The position numbers were made by a program, and so were the translations under genes. This document shows positions 1 through 6,326 of a DNA stretch of 6,943 nucleotides, piece by piece. The stretch lies in the NCBI GenBank assembly GCA_024278645.1, contig JAJRST010000037.1, forward strand, positions 1-6,943. Reading direction: 5' to 3'. The DNA is from a bacterium. GTDB taxonomy: Bacteria; Zhuqueibacterota; Zhuqueibacteria; Residuimicrobiales; Krinioviventaceae. The notes beneath the pieces were generated by a model, which was not told where the DNA came from, searched no databases, and saw only the letters and a program-made list of their open reading frames with translations. Position 1 is the stretch's first letter; every line of letters starts with the position of its first letter.

Positions 1-2393
1 AAATTTGTGTCGCCGACAAAGTTCGTCACATCCGGGTAATATTTTTGAAAAGCATCCGCGGTACGGCTGACGACGAGCCAGCCGTGCGCGGGGATGATGC
101 TTCCGTCCGGCATGAAAAAGCGGTGCGTCGAATCGTCGTCGCTGATGCGCCATCCGCTCACATCGACCGCCGCGGATGACGGGTTGTACAGCTCCACCCA
201 ATCGCCGCACGGCCAGTCGTCGGCCTCGGCGTACATGATTTCATTGATGACGATCCGCGTCTTTAAAGATTCGAACAGCGGCTCAAAAGTGCGGCCCGAC
301 CGCGGCGTCGCATTGATGCTTTGCCGTTGCGGCAAGGAGGCGTCCGCCCAGCCGGCAAAGCGGTATCCGGCCGCCGGCATGGCGGTCAGACGTATCGGCG
401 TTTCCGGGTAATAGTCGCCGTTGAAATCCTGCCGGATAGTCAAGGAATTGAGCTGCACGGCGCCCTGCTCGGGATGCAAGCGGATGCTTATCGAAACCGG
501 CGCCGACAGGTTGAAAAAGCGCTGCATGCGCGCGCGCACCGAGTCCGGGCGAATGCGCACGAATTGCCGCAGGTAATCGACCTTGTCATACCAATTTTCC
601 ACGGAAGCGCCCCAACGCTGCGCCGCGCGCGGGATTTCGCTTTCGATCTCCGCCGCCAGCGAATCGATGACCCCGAGGACGGCGTCTGTCTTGAATGTCG
701 TATTGTAAAGATCGCACAAACGATTGACAAAGTAACGGCGATAGCCGGCGTTTTGCAGCAGCTTTTGGCCGATGACGTAGATATAATACTGGTTCGACGG
801 ATTGGTATAATAGTCAAAACCGTTCCATTTCATATTGCCCAGGGCGCGGTCGGCGTCCCAGATGGTCGTCATCCATTTCGCCTGAGGCGTCTTTTCGCGA
901 ATCCAGAAAACGCCGTACACCCAGCTCCTGTATTGCGTCACATGCGCCAGCGCCAAAAGATTGGTGAAATTGACGACGTCGACGCGACCGGCCAGTTGCG
1001 CGTACATGGCGTCAGCCGTAAAGTTGTTTTGGCGCACAAAAGCGAGAAACGCCTCCCACTCGGCGAGATCGCCATAGTCGAGCTCGTAATTGTTATAGCC
1101 CCAGCGCATACGCACGACGTCAAAATCCCGGAGATTATAATAATCCCGGATAAAATATTCGTTGACGCTCTCTTTGAGGTCGTAAATGCCCCAGTATTCG
1201 TTGTTGAGATAAAGCACGCAAAAACGGCTGTGCGACGCCGGATCGCCGAGACGGCGAAATAATTCGGTTACCACGGGATCGCGCAACAACGTGCCGTAAG
1301 GCTTTTGCAAATCGTCGTCGTAGCCGGCGCGCAGCACCAGGTTTTTGAATTTATCGACCTTTGTCACATCGTAAAGTGGATAGAGCAGTTGCGGCGCGCC
1401 GTAACTGTCGCGAAAATAGAGGCGAAAGGATTTTTTATCCATTTCACGCCCGGAATTGCCCTGGATGCGAATGCCGCACGGCAGGCTGAATTTTACCTGG
1501 TCGTCTTCAAGCAAGCTGACAATGACGCCTCTCTCCCACTCGCGCCCGCTGTTGCTCCAATTTGTATAGATGCCCTTGTCGTCGCCGAACAGGTTGCCCG
1601 GGTCGGTGACGATGGATAGAATCGGCACATCATGCGGCGGGTTGATAAAGATCGCCGCCGTGGCGACGTCGCTCGGCAAATAATTTTCAGCGACGACGCG
1701 CGCACGAATGACCGTGGTCCGCGAAACCGTGACCGGGGAAGCATAGAGACGGGTGACCTCGTCCGCCTGCACGCCCGGCTCCGAGCCGTCCAGCGTATAA
1801 TAAATCACGGCGTTTGTATGCGCCGTGGAAAGTGCAACGGTTTGCGCCGAGGCATAGACGCCGGTGGGCGCGGAGATGGACGGCGACGCGGCGATGCCAA
1901 GAACATCGGGATTGGCGGCGTTCGGCGTCGGCGGGTTGATAAAGATAAAATGATCGCCGCCGTCGGGCGTGCGTCCGTAGGAGATATTTGTCGTCTGTCG
2001 GCCAAAGGAGAGGCTGTCGACCACCGTCAAACCGGGTTCGATCAGGCCGAGCCATTCGCCTCCTTTGGCGAGCTTGAAATCGGCGTGCAATGGACCCTGT
2101 CCAAGGTCGCCGTCCGCCCACACCAACAGATAACCTTTTGCGCGAATGGTCGTCGACGGGAACCTCCATTTTTCGAAATTTTGCGGATCGTCGGAAAGGT
2201 AATAGCCGTTCAGGTTGACGTCGGCGTCGCCGGCGTTATAAATTTCAATCCAGTCGTCATACTCGCCGGCCTCGTCGGCCAGAACCGTGGTGTTTGAAGC
2301 CAGAAATTCATTGATAAACAGCGATGTTTGAGCGGCGGCAAGGGCTGTCGCCACAATAACGACAAAAATTGCGGCGCAGAAGATTCTTTTCAT
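1..2393 (-). CDS. Secreted CotH kinase-like / lamin-tail-domain protein (C-terminus off the left edge)
   Basis: The reading frame is open for 797 codons from the ATG at 2393-2391 to the window edge; no stop is reached, so the C-terminus is missing. Residues 1-21 look like a signal peptide (basic MKR, hydrophobic core, small residues before QT), so export is expected. Visible domains are a lamin-tail domain at about 24-155 (INEFLASN, DDWIEIYN); a chitobiase/hexosaminidase C-terminal-type sandwich at about 165-250 (YYTLDGSEP); a CotH-type domain at about 255-630 with IRIQGNS, then KKSFRLYF, and IWDADRALG at 511-519, whose Asp513 and Asp515 match the family's metal-binding motif; an InlB-like repeat at about 632-708 (AGYRFAGW); and a second lamin-tail domain from about 712 (INEIMY, DWVELYNP). 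CotH proteins are atypical secreted kinases, and lamin-tail domains are usually adhesive or surface modules. An extracellular or surface role is inferred; the substrate is unknown. The start is supported by AAGGA seven bases upstream. A C-terminal sorting tag may lie outside the window. Confidence 0.9.
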   Translation of the reverse strand, partial: MKRIFCAAIFVVIVATALAAAQTSLFINEFLASNTTVLADEAGEYDDWIEIYNAGDADVNLNGYYLSDDPQNFEKWRFPSTTIRAKGYLLVWADGDLGQGPLHADFKLAKGGEWLGLIEPGLTVVDSLSFGRQTTNISYGRTPDGGDHFIFINPPTPNAANPDVLGIAASPSISAPTGVYASAQTVALSTAHTNAVIYYTLDGSEPGVQADEVTRLYASPVTVSRTTVIRARVVAENYLPSDVATAAIFINPPHDVPILSIVTDPGNLFGDDKGIYTNWSNSGREWERGVIVSLLEDDQVKFSLPCGIRIQGNSGREMDKKSFRLYFRDSYGAPQLLYPLYDVTKVDKFKNLVLRAGYDDDLQKPYGTLLRDPVVTELFRRLGDPASHSRFCVLYLNNEYWGIYDLKESVNEYFIRDYYNLRDFDVVRMRWGYNNYELDYGDLAEWEAFLAFVRQNNFTADAMYAQLAGRVDVVNFTNLLALAHVTQYRSWVYGVFWIREKTPQAKWMTTIWDADRALGNMKWNGFDYYTNPSNQYYIYVIGQKLLQNAGYRRYFVNRLCDLYNTTFKTDAVLGVIDSLAAEIESEIPRAAQRWGASVENWYDKVDYLRQFVRIRPDSVRARMQRFFNLSAPVSISIRLHPEQGAVQLNSLTIRQDFNGDYYPETPIRLTAMPAAGYRFAGWADASLPQRQSINATPRSGRTFEPLFESLKTRIVINEIMYAEADDWPCGDWVELYNPSSAAVDVSGWRISDDDSTHRFFMPDGSIIPAHGWLVVSRTADAFQKYYPDVTNFVGDTN

Positions 2394-2401
2394 TCCGTGT
2401 T

Positions 2402-2406
2402 CCTTG
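2402..2406 (-). promoter_or_regulatory. Ribosome binding site of the CotH-domain gene
   Basis: On the minus strand AAGGA lies seven bases before the ATG at 2393. It fixes the start immediately ahead of a good signal peptide. Confidence 0.65.
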
Positions 2407-2422
2407 ATTATAATCGTGGTTA

Positions 2423-2450
2423 AATATACAAAAAATTCGTATGTTAACAA
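2423..2450 (-). promoter_or_regulatory. Candidate sigma-70-type promoter for the CotH-domain gene
   Basis: On the minus strand TTGTTA (2450-2445) and TATATT (2428-2423) are separated by 16 bases in an AT-rich stretch. This would give a leader of roughly 20-25 bases before the ATG at 2393. Both boxes fall in an imperfect inverted repeat (GTTAACATAC ... GTATATTTAAC), which could be an operator. The call rests on box matching only, and promoter consensus differs in some phyla. Confidence 0.35.
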
Positions 2451-2528
2451 ATAACTCCCTGTATCTCCGACAGTTCCATGTTCTCTCATGCCCGCGCGCC
2501 GGCAGCGGAAGGCGTTGCGGGATGCTTC

Positions 2529-2552
2529 GCGTCCGCTCGGTCAACCGGACGC
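2529..2552. repeat. Perfect 7-bp inverted repeat in the divergent intergenic region
   Basis: GCGTCCG (2529-2535) and CGGACGC (2546-2552) form a GC-rich stem with a 10-base loop. No T-run follows on either strand, and the site lies upstream of both divergent genes, so it does not look like a terminator. It could be a protein-binding site, a hairpin in a longer transcript, or chance. Confidence 0.35.
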
Positions 2553-2570
2553 AGAGTGCATTGTTGTTTA

Positions 2571-2599
2571 TTGAAATATTTTATTTAAATCAATACATT
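2571..2599 (+). promoter_or_regulatory. Candidate promoter of the rho-kinase-regulator operon
   Basis: TTGAAA (2571-2576) and TACATT (2594-2599) are 17 bases apart in an AT-rich stretch, a reasonable sigma-70-type match. Transcription would begin near 2606, giving a leader of about 75 bases before the rho ATG. No convincing sigma-54 promoter (GG-N10-GC) was found in the intergenic region, so there is no sequence sign that the operon's own sigma-54 activator switches it on. Confidence 0.4.
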
Positions 2600-2627
2600 T
2601 AAGGTGGTTCATCCTGAAAGCGTCAAC

Positions 2628-2684
2628 ATGACGATACCGTCCGACGAGCAGGTTGTTCGATTATTTACAGGAAACAAGCTATGA
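2628..2684 (+). CDS. Possible 18-residue leader peptide overlapping the rho start
   Basis: The ATG at 2628 opens a short frame encoding MTIPSDEQVVRLFTGNKL. Its TGA stop (2682-2684) overlaps the rho ATG in an ATGA junction. If translated, ribosomes ending here would be placed on the rho start, giving translational coupling or leader control. It lies wholly inside the predicted 5' leader of the operon. Against it: the only ribosome-binding candidate is a weak GAAAG eight bases upstream, the peptide has no recognisable features, and an 18-codon open frame with an ATGA end can arise by chance. Confidence 0.2.
   Translation: MTIPSDEQVVRLFTGNKL
2669..2672 (+). promoter_or_regulatory. Ribosome binding site of rho
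   Basis: AGGA, within ACAGGAAACAAGCT, ends eight bases before the ATG at 2681. The rho frame upstream is closed by a TGA near 2615 and contains no ATG, GTG or TTG between that stop and 2681. This start is therefore the only sensible one, which settles that the protein really has a short N-terminus. Confidence 0.7.
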
Positions 2685-3769
2685 CAAAAGTAAGCGGCGT
2701 TTTTAAACGCACACGAGAAGGCGGCAAGCTGCTGGATGCAAATTATTCGTTTCGCCGCTGGGGGCAGGATATTTTTGTACCCTACCCTCTCGTTAAAACA
2801 TATCACCTTGTGGATGGCGCACAAGTCGTCGGCGAAGCGACGGCCAATAAAACGGGCCTGAAACTATCGTCTATCGAAAGCATCTGCGGCAAGCCGCCGG
2901 AGGCATTTGCCAACAGAACGCCATTCCGGCAGCTCGTCGCCATTGCGCCAAACGACCGGTTCAACCTGTCGGTGACCGGCGATGCGAGCACGCGCACCAT
3001 CGACCTCATCGCGCCGATCGGCAGGGGCGCCCGGGTGCTGATTGTTTCACCGCCCAAAGCCGGCAAAACAACAGTGCTGGAAAAGATCGCCGAAGCGATT
3101 CATACGGAATCGACGGACGCGCGCATCATCGCCCTGTTGATCGACGAACGTCCCGAGGAGGTGACTTTTTTTCAGCGGGCCGTCAAGGCGGAAGTGCTGG
3201 CCAGTTCCAGCGATCAAAGCGTACAGGAGCACGTGGACCTGGCCGAATTGACCCTCGCCCACATTCAGAGCGAGCTGGAGTGCGGCCATGATGTGGTCAT
3301 CCTCGTCGACAGCCTGACGCGCATGGGACGCGCCTTTAACCTTAAAGGCACGGGCCGCAAACGCACCATGTCCGGCGGCATCGAGGTGGGCGCGCTGGAA
3401 ATTCCGCGCCGGTTTTTCGGCTTGGCGCGAAATATCGAGCACGGCGGCTCGGTTACAATTATCGCCACGGCGCTCATCGACACCGGGTCGAGAATGGATG
3501 AAGTCATTTTTGAAGAATTCAAAGGCACGGGCAATTGCGAAGTCGTTCTCGACCGCTCGCTGGCGGAGAGCTATATCTTTCCGGCCATCAATATTCAAAA
3601 GAGCGGCGCTCGCAAGGAGGAACAGCTTTACCCGGAAGAAGAGTACAAGAGCCTTGTCAAGCTCCGACGGATGCTGGCGGGACTGGAGCCCAAAGAGGCC
3701 ATGCGCACGTTGCTGCAACTTTATGAAAAATACCCCACCAACCGGGAGCTGTTGCAAAGCATCGGTTAA
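2681..3769 (+). CDS. rho: Transcription termination factor Rho, short divergent form
   Basis: This is a 362-residue Rho, a ring-shaped RNA-dependent ATPase that releases RNA polymerase from transcripts in the cytoplasm. E. coli Rho has about 419 residues. The N-terminal helical domain is absent, and the protein begins directly in the cold-shock-like RNA-binding domain (about 4-55). There the GFGFLR-type RNP1 motif reads EGGKLLD (13-19), losing the two aromatic residues that contact RNA in E. coli. The motor is complete: Walker A PPKAGKTT (124-131, Lys129), DERPEEVT (155-162), Walker B region VVILVDSLTR (205-214), Q-loop around 220-230, R-loop EFKGTGN with Lys281, and the arginine finger in SGARKEE (Arg311). 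ATPase and translocase activity are therefore expected. RNA loading may rely on other residues or partners. It is the first gene of an operon with a sensor kinase and response regulator. Identity as Rho is secure; whether it is the main Rho or a paralogue is not known. Confidence 0.95.
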   Translation: MTKVSGVFKRTREGGKLLDANYSFRRWGQDIFVPYPLVKTYHLVDGAQVVGEATANKTGLKLSSIESICGKPPEAFANRTPFRQLVAIAPNDRFNLSVTGDASTRTIDLIAPIGRGARVLIVSPPKAGKTTVLEKIAEAIHTESTDARIIALLIDERPEEVTFFQRAVKAEVLASSSDQSVQEHVDLAELTLAHIQSELECGHDVVILVDSLTRMGRAFNLKGTGRKRTMSGGIEVGALEIPRRFFGLARNIEHGGSVTIIATALIDTGSRMDEVIFEEFKGTGNCEVVLDRSLAESYIFPAINIQKSGARKEEQLYPEEEYKSLVKLRRMLAGLEPKEAMRTLLQLYEKYPTNRELLQSIG

Positions 3770-3771
3770 CT

Positions 3772-4920
3772 ATGCCCGAAATCGTTTTCTATAGCGACAT
3801 GATTTTTCGGGCCCGGAAACAAATCAACCTGGTATTTATATTGAAAGAAATCCACTTTAAAATTTTGATCGGCGCGCTCATCCTGACGATTTCGTCGTTT
3901 CATTACCTGACGCCCACTTTTTTGCGCCCTTTGCATGAACTGTACAAAGTGATTTATTTCATTCCGATTATTCTCGCCGCCTTTGCCTTTGGTACGCGAG
4001 GAGGCGTCATTGCCGCGCTTGTCGTCACCGTCATTTACCTTCCCCATGTGATGTTTCAATGGGGCGGCAGCTTTGTCATGAACATCAGCCGCTTCTTTAT
4101 GATTCTGCTTTACAATACCCTTGGGGCGTTGACCGGCTATTTATGGGAGCAGGAAAAAAAGCAGCGGCACTATTACCAGGACGCCTCGAAACAATTGAAG
4201 GAATCGCTGACAAAGCTGGAACAGACATCGGATGAGCTGAAGCAAATCGAGGGGCAGTTGCGCGCGGCGGAACGCCTGTCCACCCTGGGCGAGTTGACGG
4301 CGAGCCTGGCGCACGAGGTTCGCAATCCCCTCGGCTCCATTCGCGGCGTGGCGGAGATTTTGCGCGATGAACCGGCCAATGAAGATCATCCGAAATTTGT
4401 CGATATCCTGCTCAAAGAAGTGCAGCGCCTGGATGCCGTGGTAGGCAACTACTTGTCCTTTGCACGGCAAAAAGCCGTGGACAAAAAGCCGGTCGCCTTG
4501 AGCAGCATCATCGAGTCGACGCTGGCGTTAGTGGCGCCGGAGATGCGCAAGAAGAACCTGATCGTCAGCAGGACGATCTATCCGGCTGATTTGCGACTGG
4601 TGTGTCAGGAAGATCAAATACGGCAGGCGATACTGAATATCATTCTCAACGCCATCCAGGCCAGCCCGGCGCACGGCAAAATTCACGTCGGCGCTGAAAA
4701 ACAGGATCATACGATCCTCATCAGCATTGCCGATGAGGGTCCGGGCTTGAGTAAAAATGCCGTGAAAAAATTATTCGAGCCGTTTTTCACCGAAAAAGCC
4801 GACGGCACCGGACTCGGTCTTGCGATCACAAAGCGCATCGTCCGGGCGCACGGGGGCGATATTAAGGCGGAAAACAGAAAAAACGGCGGAGCAATAATCA
4901 TCATGGAGTTTCCATCGTGA
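3772..4920 (+). CDS. Membrane sensor histidine kinase, NtrB-like
   Basis: This 382-residue sensor kinase should autophosphorylate on His181 and pass the phosphate to the regulator encoded just downstream. Four membrane segments are visible (about 31-46, 60-76, 78-95 and 104-124), with short loops and no sizeable periplasmic domain. The stretch around YFIPIILAAFAFG resembles the DUF4118-like helical bundle of KdpD-type kinases. Sensing would then be within or at the membrane. A charged coiled coil follows (about 126-170), then the HisKA domain with SLAHEVRNPLGSIRG (178-192), the N box ILNIILNAIQA, the G1 box DEGPG (321-325), the F box FEPFF and the G2 box GTGLGL (345-350). All catalytic motifs are intact. 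The start follows the rho stop by two bases and has no clear ribosome-binding site, so it probably depends on ribosomes finishing rho. An alternative ATG at 3799 is no better supported. The signal is unknown. Confidence 0.93.
   Translation: MPEIVFYSDMIFRARKQINLVFILKEIHFKILIGALILTISSFHYLTPTFLRPLHELYKVIYFIPIILAAFAFGTRGGVIAALVVTVIYLPHVMFQWGGSFVMNISRFFMILLYNTLGALTGYLWEQEKKQRHYYQDASKQLKESLTKLEQTSDELKQIEGQLRAAERLSTLGELTASLAHEVRNPLGSIRGVAEILRDEPANEDHPKFVDILLKEVQRLDAVVGNYLSFARQKAVDKKPVALSSIIESTLALVAPEMRKKNLIVSRTIYPADLRLVCQEDQIRQAILNIILNAIQASPAHGKIHVGAEKQDHTILISIADEGPGLSKNAVKKLFEPFFTEKADGTGLGLAITKRIVRAHGGDIKAENRKNGGAIIIMEFPS
4905..4908 (+). promoter_or_regulatory. Ribosome binding site deciding the GTG start of the response regulator
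   Basis: GGAG lies eight bases before the GTG at 4917, inside the end of the kinase gene. It supports a GTG start in a GTGA overlap with the kinase stop, and the receiver domain begins at once after that start. Confidence 0.65.
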
Positions 4921-6254
4921 AGCAAAAACTAACAATACTGTTTATTGACGATGATGAGAGCCTGACCACGGTTGTCGCCCATCAGCTAAAAGGCATGGGA
5001 TATGCCGTGGAGGTTGCCAATCGAGGGGCAGCCGGGTTGGAAAAGTTCAAAGAGAGTCCGCCGGACCTGGTGCTGCTCGACCTGCAGATGCCGGATATGC
5101 ACGGCATGGAAGTGCTGAAAAAAATACGCGCATTCAATGACGAGGTGCCGATCATCATCGGTACGGCCTACGGCACCGTGGATAATGCCGTGGAAGCATG
5201 TCAAAAAGGCGCCGACGATTATTTGACCAAACCGTTTGCAAAGGAGCAGCTTCGCTTTGCTCTTGAAAAAGCGATGCGCCTGAAAAAGCTAGAGCGGGAG
5301 AACATTCGCCTGCAAAGCGAACTGCAGGATAAATACAAGTTCGGCCATATTTTAACAAAGAACAAAGAGATGAAAGCGCTGCTGGAACTTGCCGGACGCG
5401 CGGCCCGCAGCGACGCCGCCGTTTTAATCACCGGCGAAAGCGGCACCGGCAAAGAGCTGATGGCCAAGGCCATTCATCACAATTCGCCGCGAAGGGACAA
5501 GCCGTTCATTGCCGTCAACTGCCCATCAATCCCGGAAACGCTGATCGAGAGCGAATTGTTCGGCCACGAAAAAGGCGCCTTTACCGGCGCCGTAGCCGCC
5601 AAGCCGGGCAAGTTTGAATTGGCCGACGGCGGCTCCCTGTTCCTCGATGAGATCGGCGATCTCAAATTTGACCTGCAGGCCAAGCTCCTGCGCGTGCTGC
5701 AGGAGCACGAGATCGAACGCGTCGGCGGCACAAAAACCATTCCCGTGGACGTGCGGGTGCTGGCGGCGACGAACCAGAACCTGGGCGACCTGGTCGCCAA
5801 CGGTCAATTCCGTCAGGATCTGTTTTACCGGCTCAATGTCATCCCCATCACCATCCCGCCGCTGCGGCAGCGTCCCGAGGACATCCCCTTGCTCGCCGAA
5901 CACTTTGTAAAAAAATATGCCGACAAGCCCACGCGCATCGACCCCGAATTCCTCAAGGAACTGATGCGCTACAACTGGCCGGGCAATGTCCGGGAGCTGG
6001 AAAACATTGTGCAGCGAGCCGTGGTGCTGTCGACATCCGACGTGTTGACCGGCGACGACATCCCTGGCGAGCAGCTTTCGCACAAGCCGCACGCCGAAGG
6101 TGGAAACGTCACACTCGCCGAGGCCGAGAAGCATGCCATCATCGATGCACTCAACCAGACGAAATGGAACCAGTCCCGGGCCGCGGCTATACTCAACATC
6201 CCCAGGCACGTATTGATTTACCGGATGAAAAAACTGGGCATTCATAACGATTAA
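4917..6254 (+). CDS. Sigma-54-dependent response regulator, NtrC/AtoC family
   Basis: This is a 445-residue three-domain transcription activator. The receiver domain (about 5-118) has the acidic pair Asp11/Asp12, the phosphate-accepting Asp55 in LVLLDLQMPD, Thr83 and Lys105. A coiled linker (about 119-140) leads to the AAA+ sigma-54 interaction domain (about 145-385): Walker A GESGTGKE (173-180), GAFTGA (220-225) that contacts sigma-54, Walker B LFLDEIGD (241-248), FRQDLFYRL with the arginine fingers (298-306), and PGNVREL (355-361). A Fis-type helix-turn-helix (about 412-441, SRAAAILNIP ... YRMKKLGI) ends the protein and binds enhancer DNA. All key residues are present, so a phosphorylation-controlled activator of sigma-54 promoters is expected. 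It overlaps the upstream kinase gene by four bases, so the two are almost surely partners. Target genes are not identifiable here. A specific orthologue name (ntrC, atoC, zraR) is not justified. Confidence 0.96.
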   Translation: MKQKLTILFIDDDESLTTVVAHQLKGMGYAVEVANRGAAGLEKFKESPPDLVLLDLQMPDMHGMEVLKKIRAFNDEVPIIIGTAYGTVDNAVEACQKGADDYLTKPFAKEQLRFALEKAMRLKKLERENIRLQSELQDKYKFGHILTKNKEMKALLELAGRAARSDAAVLITGESGTGKELMAKAIHHNSPRRDKPFIAVNCPSIPETLIESELFGHEKGAFTGAVAAKPGKFELADGGSLFLDEIGDLKFDLQAKLLRVLQEHEIERVGGTKTIPVDVRVLAATNQNLGDLVANGQFRQDLFYRLNVIPITIPPLRQRPEDIPLLAEHFVKKYADKPTRIDPEFLKELMRYNWPGNVRELENIVQRAVVLSTSDVLTGDDIPGEQLSHKPHAEGGNVTLAEAEKHAIIDALNQTKWNQSRAAAILNIPRHVLIYRMKKLGIHND

Positions 6255-6268
6255 CGGAGGGCGGCCGC

Positions 6269-6304
6269 ACGAGTTAGACAATTCGTTGTGCAGCCCAGTT
6301 GCAC
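6269..6304. repeat. Two small tandem hairpins between convergent genes
   Basis: ACGAGTT (6269-6275) pairs with AATTCGT (6280-6286), with one G-U pair on the plus-strand RNA and a four-base loop. GTGCA (6288-6292) then pairs with TGCAC (6300-6304) across a seven-base loop. The hairpins sit just after the regulator stop at 6254 and just beyond the stop of the opposing gene at 6327. Neither is followed by a T-run, and both stems are weak. At best they mark transcript ends of a Rho-type or processing-based kind. No standard intrinsic terminator is visible here. Confidence 0.25.
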
Positions 6305-6326
6305 CGAACCTCCCTATTCACGCCTT

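Noticed and set aside
321..1262. A 313-codon open frame on the plus strand.
   Set aside because: It is fully antisense to the CotH-domain gene, whose frame gives clear domains and a signal peptide. The plus-strand product shows no recognisable domain and has no good ribosome-binding site. It is a shadow of codon bias.
1632..2297. A 221-codon plus-strand frame with an Arg/Gly-rich product.
   Set aside because: It is antisense to the lamin-tail and chitobiase-type part of the large minus-strand gene. The Arg-rich composition is typical of a shadow frame.
2394..2680. Search for a sigma-54 (-24/-12) promoter in the divergent intergenic region.
   Set aside because: The nearest matches, such as GGCGTTGCGGGATGC at 2510-2524, have 11 rather than 10 bases between the GG and GC elements and lack the rest of the consensus.
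2615..2680. Possible upstream extension of rho that would restore an N-terminal domain.
   Set aside because: An in-frame TGA near 2615 and the absence of ATG, GTG or TTG after it leave no room for an extension.
3047..3757. A 236-codon minus-strand frame opposite rho.
   Set aside because: It lies entirely antisense to a highly conserved rho gene and has no domain signal.
5526..6281. A 251-codon minus-strand frame opposite the response regulator.
   Set aside because: It is antisense to the well-conserved AAA+ and helix-turn-helix coding region, with no recognisable domain.
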